Position numbers and translations under genes: made by a program. Of a stretch of DNA of 64,000 nucleotides, positions 1 through 8,964 are shown in pieces; the first letter of the stretch is position 1; each line of letters starts with the position of its first letter. Source of the stretch: SCGC-AG-212-J23 sp035649175 (GTDB taxonomy: Bacteria > Pseudomonadota > Gammaproteobacteria > Burkholderiales > SG8-39); contig DASRKB010000084.1 in assembly GCA_035649175.1 (NCBI GenBank), positions 1-64,000 on the forward strand, read 5' to 3'. A model generated the notes under the pieces. That model was not told the origin of the DNA and did no database searches. It saw nothing but the letters and a program-made list of their open reading frames with translations.

Positions 1-440
1 CGGAGAACGTGATCGCCGGCGCGGTGTTCGGCCATAAGCGCCTGTGGGGCGGCTCGGCGAGAAAGTACGCGCTGCGCCAGCTCGAGAGGGTCGGCATGGG
101 GCACGCGGTCGAGGCACCGACCGCATCGCTCACCTACATCGACGAGAAGCGCATCGAGCTGGCACGGGCGCTCGCGTCGGATCCAGCTCTGCTGCTCCTC
201 GATGAATGGCTGGCTGGCCTGAACCCCACCGAGCTTCAGATCGGGATCGAGCTGATCCGCAGCCTCCGCGCCGAGGGCCGCACCATCGTCCTTGTCGAGC
301 ACGTCATGGGCGCCATCCGCAGCCTGTGCGACCGCTGCGTGGTAATGAACGGCGGCACGAAAATCGCGGAAGGCGCGCCGCAGGCAGTGCTCTCCGATCA
401 CGAAGTGATCCGCGCCTACCTCGGAGAAGGCCATGCTTGA
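1..440 (+). CDS. Branched-chain amino acid ABC transporter ATP-binding protein, LivG type (5' end missing)
   Basis: Partial gene: the reading frame is open from base 3 and the start and Walker A region lie outside the window. What remains is the C-terminal half of an ABC ATPase: a signature-like segment (LTYIDEKRIELARAL, where LSYGQQ is usual), a Walker B strand (ALLLLDE) and the switch histidine in VEHVMGAI. The VEHVM form and the pairing with a LivF-like gene overlapping by 8 bases support a LivG-type subunit of a branched-chain amino acid or related carboxylate importer. The signature lacks the usual SGGQ and Walker B is followed by WLAGLNP instead of PxxGLNP, so it is somewhat divergent. 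Substrate unknown. Confidence 0.8.
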   Translation, partial: ENVIAGAVFGHKRLWGGSARKYALRQLERVGMGHAVEAPTASLTYIDEKRIELARALASDPALLLLDEWLAGLNPTELQIGIELIRSLRAEGRTIVLVEHVMGAIRSLCDRCVVMNGGTKIAEGAPQAVLSDHEVIRAYLGEGHA

Positions 441-1464
441 ATGCCGCGGCGTATCGGTTCGCTACGGCCGCCACCAGGCGCTCGCCGAGGTGTCGATCCG
501 CGTTTCGCCGGGCGAGATCGCGGTCATCCTCGGCGCCAACGGCGCGGGGAAAACCACCCTTCTGAACACGATCGCGGGATTGGTGCCGGGCGGCGGCGAA
601 GTGCTGCTCGACGGCCGCTCGATGCGCGGCCTGCCGCCGCACCTGATCGTCGAGGCGGGGCTCGCGCTGGTGCCCGAGGGGCGGCGTGTCTTCGGCGAGC
701 TCACCGTGCTCGAGAATCTTCTATTGGGCGCCTACGCCAAGCGCGCCCGGCCGTCGGAGCGAGAGCACCTCGACCGAGTACTCGCCCTCTTCCCGAGGCT
801 GGACGAGCGCAGGCGGCAGCTCGCGCGCACGATGAGCGGCGGCGAGCAGCAGATGGTCGCGATCGCACGCGCCATGATGTCCGCCCCGGCGATACTCATG
901 CTGGATGAGCCTTCGCTCGGGCTCTCGCCTCTCCTGTGCAGCGCGCTATTCAAGACACTGGCCCAGATCCGCAAGACGGGCGTCGGCATTCTGCTGGTGG
1001 AGCAAAACGCCCGGCAGGCGCTGGCAATCGCCGACCGAGGTTACCTGCTCGAGAACGGCCGAGTCGTCGGCGAAGGGCTGGCGACCGAGCTCGCCCAGGA
1101 TGCGGCGGTGCAGGAGGCCTATCTCGGCGGCGCGGCTGCGGATTCGGGGGCCGCGCCCGCGACGGGGCTGGCGCCGCCCGCTCCCACGGCGCCGCCAGTC
1201 CCTGCGATGGCACGGCCGGCCCTCGGCGTCGATCAGCTGATCAACGTCTCGCTCGACGAGCTGGTCCGCGGCGCAGAAAAACTCCAGGCCGAGCACGTGC
1301 GTGCGATGCGCGGCGCGCACAATGGCGGGAGCGCTCGGGGCGGTACGGAGCCGGCGCCGCGCACCCGCAGCGCGCCGCGCGCGGTGGACGCGGCGCTGCG
1401 GGAGGCGATCGCCAGCATCGAGGCCGCAGCGCGCGCTGCGGCCAAGAGCAGCAGAAAGGACTAG
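433..1464 (+). CDS. Branched-chain amino acid ABC transporter ATP-binding protein, LivF type, with C-terminal extension
   Basis: ATPase subunit of a LivF-type importer. Walker A GANGAGKT sits at residues 34-41, signature SGGEQQ near 135-140, Walker B AILMLDE near 153-159 and the switch region VEQNARQAL near 189. The LivF core ends around residue 233 (EAYLGG), where LivF proteins normally stop. About 110 further residues follow: a Pro/Ala-rich linker, a predicted helical segment (VDQLINVSLDELVRGAEKL) and an Ala/Arg-rich tail. The start ATG lies inside the end of the LivG-like gene, so the two are translationally coupled. An aldehyde dehydrogenase follows after 9 bases, suggesting uptake and catabolism of one substrate class; substrate not readable from sequence. 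Confidence 0.85.
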   Translation: MLECRGVSVRYGRHQALAEVSIRVSPGEIAVILGANGAGKTTLLNTIAGLVPGGGEVLLDGRSMRGLPPHLIVEAGLALVPEGRRVFGELTVLENLLLGAYAKRARPSEREHLDRVLALFPRLDERRRQLARTMSGGEQQMVAIARAMMSAPAILMLDEPSLGLSPLLCSALFKTLAQIRKTGVGILLVEQNARQALAIADRGYLLENGRVVGEGLATELAQDAAVQEAYLGGAAADSGAAPATGLAPPAPTAPPVPAMARPALGVDQLINVSLDELVRGAEKLQAEHVRAMRGAHNGGSARGGTEPAPRTRSAPRAVDAALREAIASIEAAARAAAKSSRKD

Positions 1465-1473
1465 GAGGCGGAC

Positions 1474-2934
1474 ATGGCACGAGTCTTTGACGGGATGTTC
1501 ATCGGCGGACGCTCGGTCGCCGTCAGCAGGACATTCGCCGACCTTAACCCGTCCGACGGATCGGTGTGGGCGCAGATTCCCGACGGCGGTCGACAAGAGG
1601 CTCGAGCGGCGATCGAGGCCGCGCATGCGGCGTTCCCGGCCTGGTCGGCGCTGCCGCACACCAAGCGAGCGCATGCCATGATCAAGATCGCCGAAGCGTT
1701 CGAGAAGCGCCGCGCGCAGATCGTCGAGGCGCTGCAGGGCGAAGGCGGCGGCTGGTTCGGCAAGGGCATGTTCGAGACTGGATACGTGCCGGAGGTCTTC
1801 CACGCAGCCGCCGCAGCCGCCTATGCGCCCATTGGAGAAGTCATCCCTTCGGAGTACGGCAAGCTCTCGCTCGCGTTGCGCCAGCCGCTTGGGGTCGTCT
1901 CGGTCATCAGCCCCTGGAACTTCCCGGTGATCCTGACCGCTCGCGGCATCGCCTTCGCGCTCGCCGCCGGAAACACGGTGGTTCTCAAGCCCTCCGAGGA
2001 AACACCGTACTGCGGTGGGCTGCTGTTCGCCGAGATTTTCGCCGAGGCTGGCGTGCCCGAAGGCGTGCTTAACGTGGTGACCTGCTCGCGTGCGAACGTC
2101 GTGCCGGTCGGCGAGGAGTTGATCGACAACCCGCGCGTCAAGGGGATTTCCTTCACCGGCTCGACCGCCGTGGGCCGGCAGATCGCCGCGCGCTCCGGCG
2201 CGCACCTGAAGAAGTGCTGCGTCGAGCTCGGCGGCAAGGACGCGCTCATCGTCTGCGAGGACGCGGACCTCGAGCGTGCGAGCGCCGCGGCGAACTTCGG
2301 CAGCTTCATGCACCAGGGCCAGATCTGCATGTCGGTGGAGAAGGTGCTGGTGCACGAAAAGGTGTACCACGAGTTCCTGCGCCGCTTCGTGGAGCGCGCC
2401 GCCAAGCTGAAAGTCGGCGACCCCACCAAGGACAAGGGCCACATCATCGGCCCGCTGATCAATGACAAGCAGGCCGCCAAGGTGAAGGAGCAGATCGAGG
2501 ACGCGGTCGCCAAGGGCGCCAAGATCGAGCTAGGCGGCAAGGTGAGCGGACGCTTCGTAGAACCGACCATCCTGACCGGCGTCACGCCCGACATGAAGGT
2601 CTACCAGGACGAGACGTTCGGGCCGGTCGCGCCGGTGATCCCCTTCCGCACCGACGCAGAGGCGATTGCCATCGCCAACGACACGGAATATGGGTTGTCC
2701 TCGGGCGTGATGACGTGTGACGAGCAGCGCGGCCTCGCCATCGCCCGGCGCCTCGAGACCGGCATGTGCCATATCAACTGCTCCTCCGTGAACGACGAGC
2801 CGCACGCGCCGTTCGGCGGCTCGAAGGCTTCCGGCATGGGCCGCCACGGCGGACGCTGGGCCACCGAGACCTTCACCGAGACGCGCTGGATCACGCTGGA
2901 ACGCGGTGGGCGGCCCTATCCGCCGATGTTCTGA
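1474..2934 (+). CDS. NAD(P)-dependent aldehyde dehydrogenase (aromatic-aldehyde-like)
   Basis: Full-length ALDH of 486 residues oxidising an aldehyde to its acid in the cytoplasm. Cofactor-site motif SPWNFP is near 146-151, FTGSTAVG near 227-234, the general base Glu251 in ELGGKD and the nucleophile Cys285 in HQGQICMS. The HQGQICMS form around the cysteine is common in benzaldehyde/vanillin/salicylaldehyde dehydrogenases, so an aromatic aldehyde is possible but not proven. Preceded by a GGAGG ribosome-binding site (TAGGAGGCGGACATG). It lies directly after the LivGF-like genes and upstream of a flotillin-like gene and two more ALDHs on the same strand. Confidence 0.85.
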   Translation: MARVFDGMFIGGRSVAVSRTFADLNPSDGSVWAQIPDGGRQEARAAIEAAHAAFPAWSALPHTKRAHAMIKIAEAFEKRRAQIVEALQGEGGGWFGKGMFETGYVPEVFHAAAAAAYAPIGEVIPSEYGKLSLALRQPLGVVSVISPWNFPVILTARGIAFALAAGNTVVLKPSEETPYCGGLLFAEIFAEAGVPEGVLNVVTCSRANVVPVGEELIDNPRVKGISFTGSTAVGRQIAARSGAHLKKCCVELGGKDALIVCEDADLERASAAANFGSFMHQGQICMSVEKVLVHEKVYHEFLRRFVERAAKLKVGDPTKDKGHIIGPLINDKQAAKVKEQIEDAVAKGAKIELGGKVSGRFVEPTILTGVTPDMKVYQDETFGPVAPVIPFRTDAEAIAIANDTEYGLSSGVMTCDEQRGLAIARRLETGMCHINCSSVNDEPHAPFGGSKASGMGRHGGRWATETFTETRWITLERGGRPYPPMF

Positions 2935-2967
2935 CCGGCAGCCAAGGACTTTCAGAGAGGAATTGAC

Positions 2968-4539
2968 ATGACAACCGCGACTTGGACTCTTATCAGCCTC
3001 GTCGCCCTGGCGATCGTCGTGATCGTCTGGGGCGGCCTCTACCAGCGGGCAACCCGCGAAACGAGCCTGGTGCGCACGGGTATCGGCGGCCGCAAGGTCG
3101 TCATGGATGGCGGCACGATCGCGCTTCCCTACTTCCACGAAGTGCAGCGCGTCAACATGCAGACGCTGCGGCTCGAGGTGCGGCGCGCCGCAGAGGGCGC
3201 GCTGATCACCAAGGATCGAATGCGCGTGGACGTCGGTGTCGAGTTCTACGTCTCGGTTGTCCCGACTCGGGAAGGCGTGGCGCGGGCCGCGCAGACCCTC
3301 GGCACCCGCACGTTCCAGCCCGACAAGCTCCGCGAGCTGATCGAGGGGAAGCTCGTCGATGCGCTGCGCTCGGTGGCAGCGCGCATGTCGATGGACGAGC
3401 TGCACGAGAGCCGCGGCGCCTTCGTCGCCGCGGTCCGCGAAGGCCTTGTCACCTCGCTCGAGCGCAACGGCCTCGAGCTCGACTCCGTATCGCTCACCGC
3501 GCTCGACCAGACGCCGTTCCGCACGCTCGACGAGAACAACATGTTCAATGCAGTGGGCATGCGCCGGCTCGCCGAGGTCGTCGCGCAATCGAAGAAGGAA
3601 CGTGCCGAGATCGACGCTGACTCCGAGGTGTCCGTGCGCAAGGCGGCGATGCAGGCTGCCAAGCAAAGGCTGCAGATCGATCTCGAGGAGCAGGAGGCCG
3701 AGATCGCGCAAGTGCAACGTATCGAGACGCTCAAGGCGGCGCAGATCGCCGAGGTAGTGAAGCGCAAAGCCGAGGGCGAGCTGGAAGCAGCCCGCGCCCG
3801 CATCCAGATGGAGCAGTCGATCCGCGCCGCCGAGATCGCCAAGGAAAAGGCGTTGCGCGAGGCCGAGATCGCGCACGAGCGCGATCGCGCGACGGCGGAC
3901 CTGGCCCGCGCCGAAGCGACGCGCGCGGCCGAGGCCGTCGCCACGGCCAAGCAGGTAGCGGAGGCCGAGCGGCGCAAGGAGATCGCGCTTCTCGCGGCGC
4001 GCCAGGACGGGGAGATCGCGGCCATGCGCCTGCGCATGCAGGCCGCCGCGGAGAAGGATGCCGCCGCCGACCGCGCCAAGGCGCGGCTCGAGGAAGCGAG
4101 GGCCGACGCCGACGCGATGAGCGTGCGCGCCGCCGCCCGCAAGAGTGACCGGCTTGCCGAGGCGGAGGGCCAACGCGCCATGATTGACGCCGAGAACAAG
4201 ATCGACCGACACATCGCGACGATGAAGATCGACTTGGCGCGGCTCGAAACCTTGCCCAGGGTGATCGCCGAGATGGTGAAGCCGGCCGAGAAGATCGAGT
4301 CGATTCGCATCAACCACCTTTCCGGCCTCGGTAGCACGCATGGCGCGGCCGGCGCCAAGCCGCCGCTAAACCAGGCGATCGACTCGATCATGGAGATGGC
4401 GGTGCAGCTGCCCGCCTTGCGCAAGATCGGAGAAGAGCTGGCAATGGACCTGGACGGCGGCATCGCCAACTTCGCGGGAAAGGCACTGAACACCCGCAAG
4501 GAGGTGCCCGACGGCGCGCCGGAGTCAAAGAAGAGCTAG
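2968..4539 (+). CDS. Flotillin-like SPFH/band 7 membrane protein
   Basis: Protein of 523 residues with one N-terminal membrane helix (about residues 5-24), an SPFH/PHB domain (about 30-200) and a long Ala/Glu/Lys/Arg-rich coiled coil (about 205-420) with repeated EAE/RAE heptads, then a short C-terminal domain. This is the architecture of bacterial flotillins and YqiK, which form large oligomers in membrane microdomains. Bacterial flotillins are often paired with an NfeD protein; none is present here. A ribosome-binding site AGAGAGG precedes the ATG. It sits between two aldehyde dehydrogenases in the same orientation, so it may be cotranscribed with them, an unusual context for a flotillin. 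Confidence 0.8.
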   Translation: MTTATWTLISLVALAIVVIVWGGLYQRATRETSLVRTGIGGRKVVMDGGTIALPYFHEVQRVNMQTLRLEVRRAAEGALITKDRMRVDVGVEFYVSVVPTREGVARAAQTLGTRTFQPDKLRELIEGKLVDALRSVAARMSMDELHESRGAFVAAVREGLVTSLERNGLELDSVSLTALDQTPFRTLDENNMFNAVGMRRLAEVVAQSKKERAEIDADSEVSVRKAAMQAAKQRLQIDLEEQEAEIAQVQRIETLKAAQIAEVVKRKAEGELEAARARIQMEQSIRAAEIAKEKALREAEIAHERDRATADLARAEATRAAEAVATAKQVAEAERRKEIALLAARQDGEIAAMRLRMQAAAEKDAAADRAKARLEEARADADAMSVRAAARKSDRLAEAEGQRAMIDAENKIDRHIATMKIDLARLETLPRVIAEMVKPAEKIESIRINHLSGLGSTHGAAGAKPPLNQAIDSIMEMAVQLPALRKIGEELAMDLDGGIANFAGKALNTRKEVPDGAPESKKS

Positions 4540-4551
4540 GCGAAGTCCGCG

Positions 4552-6039
4552 ATGCGCGGTGACATGCCCGAGCTCGTCCTCACCAACCTGATCATCGGCG
4601 GACAATGGAGGCCCGCGCTCGGGGACAGCCGCTACGATATCTGCAACCCGGCGCGACCCGACGAGCTGGTTGGATCCGCCGCGATGGCCTCGCGCGAGGA
4701 CGTCGACCGCGCCGTGCGCGCGGCGCACCAGGCGTATCCGGCCTGGTCGAGATTGTCATACGGGCAGCGCGCCGAGTACCTCAAGAAGATCGCCGACGCG
4801 CTCGTCGCCGACCAGGACGAGCTCGCCGGGCGCATCCGGCTCTTCACCCGCGAGCACGGCAAGATTCTCAAGGAGTGCGAGATCGAGATGTCGCGGCTCG
4901 GTGACCGGTTCCGCCTCGCGGGTACCTACGCCGATCGCCTCGCGCAGGACGACCGGCTGCCGGGCCCTCCGTTCGACACGCTGATCAGCCGACAGGCGCG
5001 CGGCGTCGCTGCGCTCATCGTGCCGTGGAACTGGCCGCTCTCCATCCTCGGTGCGAAGCTCCCACAGGCACTGCTCGCCGGAAATACGGCGGTGATCAAG
5101 CTCTCGCCCTACGCCCCGCTCGCTCCGGCCCTGACGATCCGGCGCATGGCCGAAATCGTGCCGCCCGGGGTGATCAACCTGCTTACCGGAACTACGATCG
5201 ACTCCGGCGATGCGCTGGTCAGCCACCCGCTCGTGCGCAAGATCAACTTCACGGGCAGCGTCGAGGTCGGCAAGCACGTCATGGCGATGGCGGCACGCAA
5301 TCTGGCACACGTCACGCTCGAGCTGGGCGGAAACGACCCCGGCATCGTGCTTGAGGACGCCGAGCTCGACGCCGCGGCGATTCAGCGCATGGTCACCGCA
5401 ACCTACATGTCCGCCGGACAGATATGCATGGCCCTCAAGCGTCTCTATGTTCACGAGTCGCGCTACGACGAGCTCGTCAGCGCGTTTACAGCCGCTACGG
5501 CACGCCACGTCGTTGGCGAAGGACTCGACCCGCGCGTGACCATGGGGCCGGTCAACAACCAACGTCGTCACGAAGCCATGCGCGAGATGGTGGCCGAGGC
5601 GCGCACGCGCGGCGCGGACGTGCGCGAGGTCGGAACGGTGGCCGACGACGGCATATTTGCGCGCGGCTACTTCCATCGCCCGACCATCGTGCTCACCTCG
5701 GACCACAGCTTGCGCGTCGTGCGCGAGGAGCAGTTCGCGCCGGTGCTGCCGATCATGCCGTTCCGTGACGAGGCCGAGGCGATCCGCCTCGCGAACGACT
5801 CGGAGCTCGGGCTGTGCTCTTCGGTGTGGTCGAGCGACCGCGAGCGCGCGCTGCGCATCGCGCGGCAGCTCGAGGCAGGCTACACCTACCTCAATGGCCA
5901 TGGCGCGCTCGCGCAGGATTTCCGTGCCCCCTTTGGCGGCTTCAAGCAGAGCGGCATCGGCCGCAACCTCGGCTACGAGGGCGTCCTAGAGTTCCAGGAG
6001 TACCACAGCATCTCCGCGCCGGCCGGCTGGCTCCTCTAG
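4552..6039 (+). CDS. Aldehyde dehydrogenase family protein
   Basis: ALDH of 495 residues. The cofactor-site motif is VPWNWP (158-162), the Rossmann motif FTGSVEVG is near 233-240, Glu257 is the general base (LELGGND) and Cys292 the nucleophile (SAGQICMA). The ending (APFGGFKQSGIGR) is typical of the superfamily. The start is uncertain: ATG at 4552 gives the longest form, ATG at 4564 (MPELVL) fits family lengths equally well; neither has a strong ribosome-binding site. It follows the flotillin-like gene by 12 bases and is probably in the same transcript. Substrate not predictable; the family is broad. Confidence 0.8.
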   Translation: MRGDMPELVLTNLIIGGQWRPALGDSRYDICNPARPDELVGSAAMASREDVDRAVRAAHQAYPAWSRLSYGQRAEYLKKIADALVADQDELAGRIRLFTREHGKILKECEIEMSRLGDRFRLAGTYADRLAQDDRLPGPPFDTLISRQARGVAALIVPWNWPLSILGAKLPQALLAGNTAVIKLSPYAPLAPALTIRRMAEIVPPGVINLLTGTTIDSGDALVSHPLVRKINFTGSVEVGKHVMAMAARNLAHVTLELGGNDPGIVLEDAELDAAAIQRMVTATYMSAGQICMALKRLYVHESRYDELVSAFTAATARHVVGEGLDPRVTMGPVNNQRRHEAMREMVAEARTRGADVREVGTVADDGIFARGYFHRPTIVLTSDHSLRVVREEQFAPVLPIMPFRDEAEAIRLANDSELGLCSSVWSSDRERALRIARQLEAGYTYLNGHGALAQDFRAPFGGFKQSGIGRNLGYEGVLEFQEYHSISAPAGWLL

Positions 6040-6087
6040 CACGCGGGTCGGGAGAGTAAGATTTATCTTTGCCTCCTGGAGGAAGCC

Positions 6088-7563
6088 ATGAACGCACCCG
6101 CAGCCGGGCTCCCGCACCTGTCCTTGAAGGATTCCAGGCTTTTTCGCGAGCAGTGCTACATCGACGGCGAATGGGCCGGGTCCCAAAAAACCTTTCCGGT
6201 CGACAACCCGGCCACCGGCGCGGTGCTGGGCAGCGTGCCGGACATGGGCACGGCGGAGACCAGGCGCGCGATCGATGCCGCCGAGCGCGCCTGGCCGGCG
6301 TGGCGCGAGAAGACCGCCAAGGAGCGCGCAGCGATCCTGCGGAAATGGTTCGAGCTCATGATGTCTGCGCAGGACGACCTTGCGCAGATCCTCACTGCCG
6401 AGCAGGGGAAGCCTCTAGCGGAGGCGCGCGGTGAGATCGCCTACGGTGCCTCGTTCATCGAGTGGTTTGCCGAGGAGGGCAAGCGCGCCTACGGCGACAT
6501 CATCCCCACGCACCAGGCGGACAAGCGGGTGCTGGTCATCAAGCAGCCGATCGGCGTGTCCGCCATGATCACGCCCTGGAACTTCCCCAACGCCATGATC
6601 ACGCGAAAGGCCGGGCCAGCACTCGCCGCCGGGTGCACCGTGGTTCTCAAGCCCGCCGAGCAGACGCCCTTCTCCGCGCTCGCCATGGCGGAGCTCGCCG
6701 AGCGCGCCGGCATCCCGAAGGGGGTGTTCAACGTGATTACGGGCGATGCGCCGACGATCGGCGCCGAGCTATGCGCGAACCCGAAGGTGCGCAAGCTCTC
6801 CTTCACCGGCTCCACCGAGGTCGGCCGCATCCTCATGCGCCAGTCGGCCGACACCGTGAAGAAGCTCTCGCTCGAGCTGGGCGGCAACGCCCCCTTCGTT
6901 GTCTTTGACGACGCGGATCTTGACGCCGCGGTCGAGGGTGCGCTCGCCTCGAAATACCGCAACGCCGGCCAGACCTGCGTATGCGCCAACCGGATCTACG
7001 TCCAGGATGGCGTCTACGACGCCTTCGCGGCGAAGCTTGCCGAGAAGGTGAAGGGCTTCAAGATCGGGCCGGGGACTGAGCCCGGCGTGGTGATTGGGCC
7101 GCTCATCGACGAGCAGGGCATGCGAAAGGTGGAGAAGCACGTGGCCGACGCGCTCGGCAAGGGCGCCCAGGTGCTTCTGGGCGGGAAACGCCATGAGCAG
7201 GGCGGGCTGTTCTTCCAGCCCACGGTGCTCGCCAATGTGACGCCCGACATGATCGTCTCCCGCGAGGAGACCTTCGGCCCGGTGGCGCCGCTCATCCGCT
7301 TCAAGACCGAGGAGGACGCCATTCGCCTCGCCAATAACACCGAGTTCGGCCTCTGCGGCTACTTCTACAGCCGGGACGTCGGCCGCATTTTCCGCGTGGC
7401 CGAGCGCATGGAGACCGGAATCGTCGGCGCCAACGTGGGCATCATCTCGACGGAGATCGCACCCTTCGGCGGCATTAAGCAGTCCGGGCTCGGGCGTGAA
7501 GGCGCCAAGTACGGGCTCGAGGAGTACCTGGAGATCAAGTACATCCTGATCGGCGGAATTTAG
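6088..7563 (+). CDS. gabD: Succinate-semialdehyde dehydrogenase (NADP+), GabD/DavD type
   Basis: ALDH of 491 residues oxidising succinate semialdehyde to succinate, or glutarate semialdehyde in lysine/5-aminovalerate breakdown. Motifs: TPWNFP near 162-167, Glu263 in LELGGN, Cys297 in AGQTCVC (the second cysteine two residues on is a GabD hallmark) and the ending EIAPFGGIKQSGLGREG. The FGLCGYFYSRD segment also fits GabD. A strong ribosome-binding site (CTGGAGGAAGCC) precedes the ATG. The 48-base spacer from the previous ALDH may allow a separate start. No GABA transaminase or lysine pathway gene is adjacent, so the in vivo substrate is open. Confidence 0.85.
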   Translation: MNAPAAGLPHLSLKDSRLFREQCYIDGEWAGSQKTFPVDNPATGAVLGSVPDMGTAETRRAIDAAERAWPAWREKTAKERAAILRKWFELMMSAQDDLAQILTAEQGKPLAEARGEIAYGASFIEWFAEEGKRAYGDIIPTHQADKRVLVIKQPIGVSAMITPWNFPNAMITRKAGPALAAGCTVVLKPAEQTPFSALAMAELAERAGIPKGVFNVITGDAPTIGAELCANPKVRKLSFTGSTEVGRILMRQSADTVKKLSLELGGNAPFVVFDDADLDAAVEGALASKYRNAGQTCVCANRIYVQDGVYDAFAAKLAEKVKGFKIGPGTEPGVVIGPLIDEQGMRKVEKHVADALGKGAQVLLGGKRHEQGGLFFQPTVLANVTPDMIVSREETFGPVAPLIRFKTEEDAIRLANNTEFGLCGYFYSRDVGRIFRVAERMETGIVGANVGIISTEIAPFGGIKQSGLGREGAKYGLEEYLEIKYILIGGI

Positions 7564-8549
7564 TGACCGGAGAAGAGTTCAAGGACGATTTCCGCAAGGC
7601 GCTGCCGCGCGAGGTCGTGCTTCGGCTCACCACGCGCTCGCCCTGGCGCGCGACGGCGTCGGTGCTGGAGGACTTCGCGGTGCTCGCCGCAGCGCTCGCC
7701 GCGGCGCTCTATTACTGGCCGAACCCCTTCGTGGTCCTTGTTGCGATCCTCATCGTAGGGACCCGCCAGCATGCGCTCTTCGTGATCGCGCACGACGCCG
7801 CGCACTACCTCCTCTATGACACGCGCTGGCTGAACGACGCGGTGGGACGCGCCTGCGCGATGCTGCAGGGCCTGTCGATGTGCACCTACCGCGTCATCCA
7901 CCGCCTGCACCACAACAACCTCTACGGCGAGCTCGACCCGGACACGGCCTTGCACGGCGGCTACCCGCGCGGGAAAGCGTACCTGGTGAAGAAGCTGCTG
8001 AAGGACCTGTCGGGATTCACGGCGTGGAAGACCTACGCCTACTTCCTGGGCGGCGCGCCGGCGCTCAACACCGCGACCAACGTCGCCGTGCGCCCGCTCG
8101 ACGATACCTCGGAGAAGTTGCGGCGCGAGGCGCGGCACGATCGCAACGCCGTAGTGGCTTTTCACTTAATGGCTTTGGGGCTATTTGCGTGGAGCGGCTT
8201 CCTGCTCCAGTACCTCGTGCTCTGGGTCCTGCCGCTCGTGACGGTGGTGCAGGCGATCCTGCGGCTGCGCGCGATCGCCGAGCACGGCGCCACCACCGAT
8301 TTCTCCTCGCCGCTCACCGCGGCGCGCACCAACGTGCTGCCGGGGTGGCTCGAGTGGCTGATATTCCCGCACCGGGTGAACTACCACATCGAGCACCACC
8401 TCTACGCCTCGGTGCCGCACTACAACCTGCCGGAGCTCCATCGCGAGATGGCGAGGCGCGGCATGCTCGACGGCGCGGAGGTGATTCCTTTCCGCGCGAC
8501 GCTGGCGAAGGTTTTCGCTAGCCGAGCTTCAGCCGCATCGGCTTCATAG
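7563..8549 (+). CDS. Membrane fatty acid desaturase family protein
   Basis: Di-iron integral membrane desaturase/hydroxylase of 328 residues. The three histidine boxes are visible: HDAAHYLLYD near residue 78, HRLHHNN near 114 and, in the C-terminal part, HIEHHLYASVPHYNLP near 277. Hydrophobic segments flank them (about 38-60 and 200-225). GTG start overlapping the gabD stop codon by one base, so likely coupled. The 3' end overlaps the convergent acetyltransferase gene by 32 bases. Substrate (acyl-lipid, acyl-CoA or another alkyl chain) cannot be told from sequence; close relatives are annotated simply as fatty acid desaturases. Confidence 0.8.
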   Translation: MTGEEFKDDFRKALPREVVLRLTTRSPWRATASVLEDFAVLAAALAAALYYWPNPFVVLVAILIVGTRQHALFVIAHDAAHYLLYDTRWLNDAVGRACAMLQGLSMCTYRVIHRLHHNNLYGELDPDTALHGGYPRGKAYLVKKLLKDLSGFTAWKTYAYFLGGAPALNTATNVAVRPLDDTSEKLRREARHDRNAVVAFHLMALGLFAWSGFLLQYLVLWVLPLVTVVQAILRLRAIAEHGATTDFSSPLTAARTNVLPGWLEWLIFPHRVNYHIEHHLYASVPHYNLPELHREMARRGMLDGAEVIPFRATLAKVFASRASAASAS

Positions 8550-8964
8550 GCGAGTCGACGAAGCCGAGCTTGCGGTACAGCGCCTGGGCGGGCTGGTTGT
8601 CGCGGTCGGTGAGCAGCGTAATCCGCAGCAGCCCTTCCTTCCTTGCCTGCTCGATCACGTACTGGAGCAGCGCGGCGCCGACACCCGCGCCGCGCGCCTC
8701 CGGCGCCACGACAAGGTCCTCGAAGAGCGCCGCGCGCCCGCCTTCGGCGGTGCTGACGGTGTAAAGCAGGCTCGCCATCGCGACGACCTTCCTGGCTTCG
8801 CGCGCGACGAAGATCCTTCCGACGCGGGAGTCCGAGAGGATGAGCTCGAGCGCGGCCCGCTGCTTTCGCGCGTCAGCGGCAAACTCCGCTTCCCCGGTGA
8901 AAAGAAAGCCCAGCAGCTCGACCAGCCGGGGAAGATCCTCCTTGTCGGGCGGGCCGAGCTCCAT
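8518..8964 (-). CDS. GNAT family N-acetyltransferase
   Basis: Single-domain GCN5-related acetyltransferase of 148 residues using acetyl-CoA. The acetyl-CoA-binding motif A appears as VVAPEARGAGVGAALLQ (about 88-104; the family pattern is R/QxxGxG/A), preceded by a beta-strand segment and followed by the ALYRKLGF element near the C terminus (about 128-138). Its ATG overlaps the ychF stop codon (ATGA), so it is the last gene of the long leftward lolB-to-ychF series. It converges on and overlaps the desaturase gene. Target unknown. Confidence 0.8.
   Translation of the reverse strand: MELGPPDKEDLPRLVELLGFLFTGEAEFAADARKQRAALELILSDSRVGRIFVAREARKVVAMASLLYTVSTAEGGRAALFEDLVVAPEARGAGVGAALLQYVIEQARKEGLLRITLLTDRDNQPAQALYRKLGFVDSPMKPMRLKLG

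Noticed and set aside
946..2442. Long antisense frames opposite the ALDH, SPFH, LigM and AhcY genes
   Set aside because: They are mirror frames of GC-rich genes, with Arg/His/Leu-rich products of no recognisable family.
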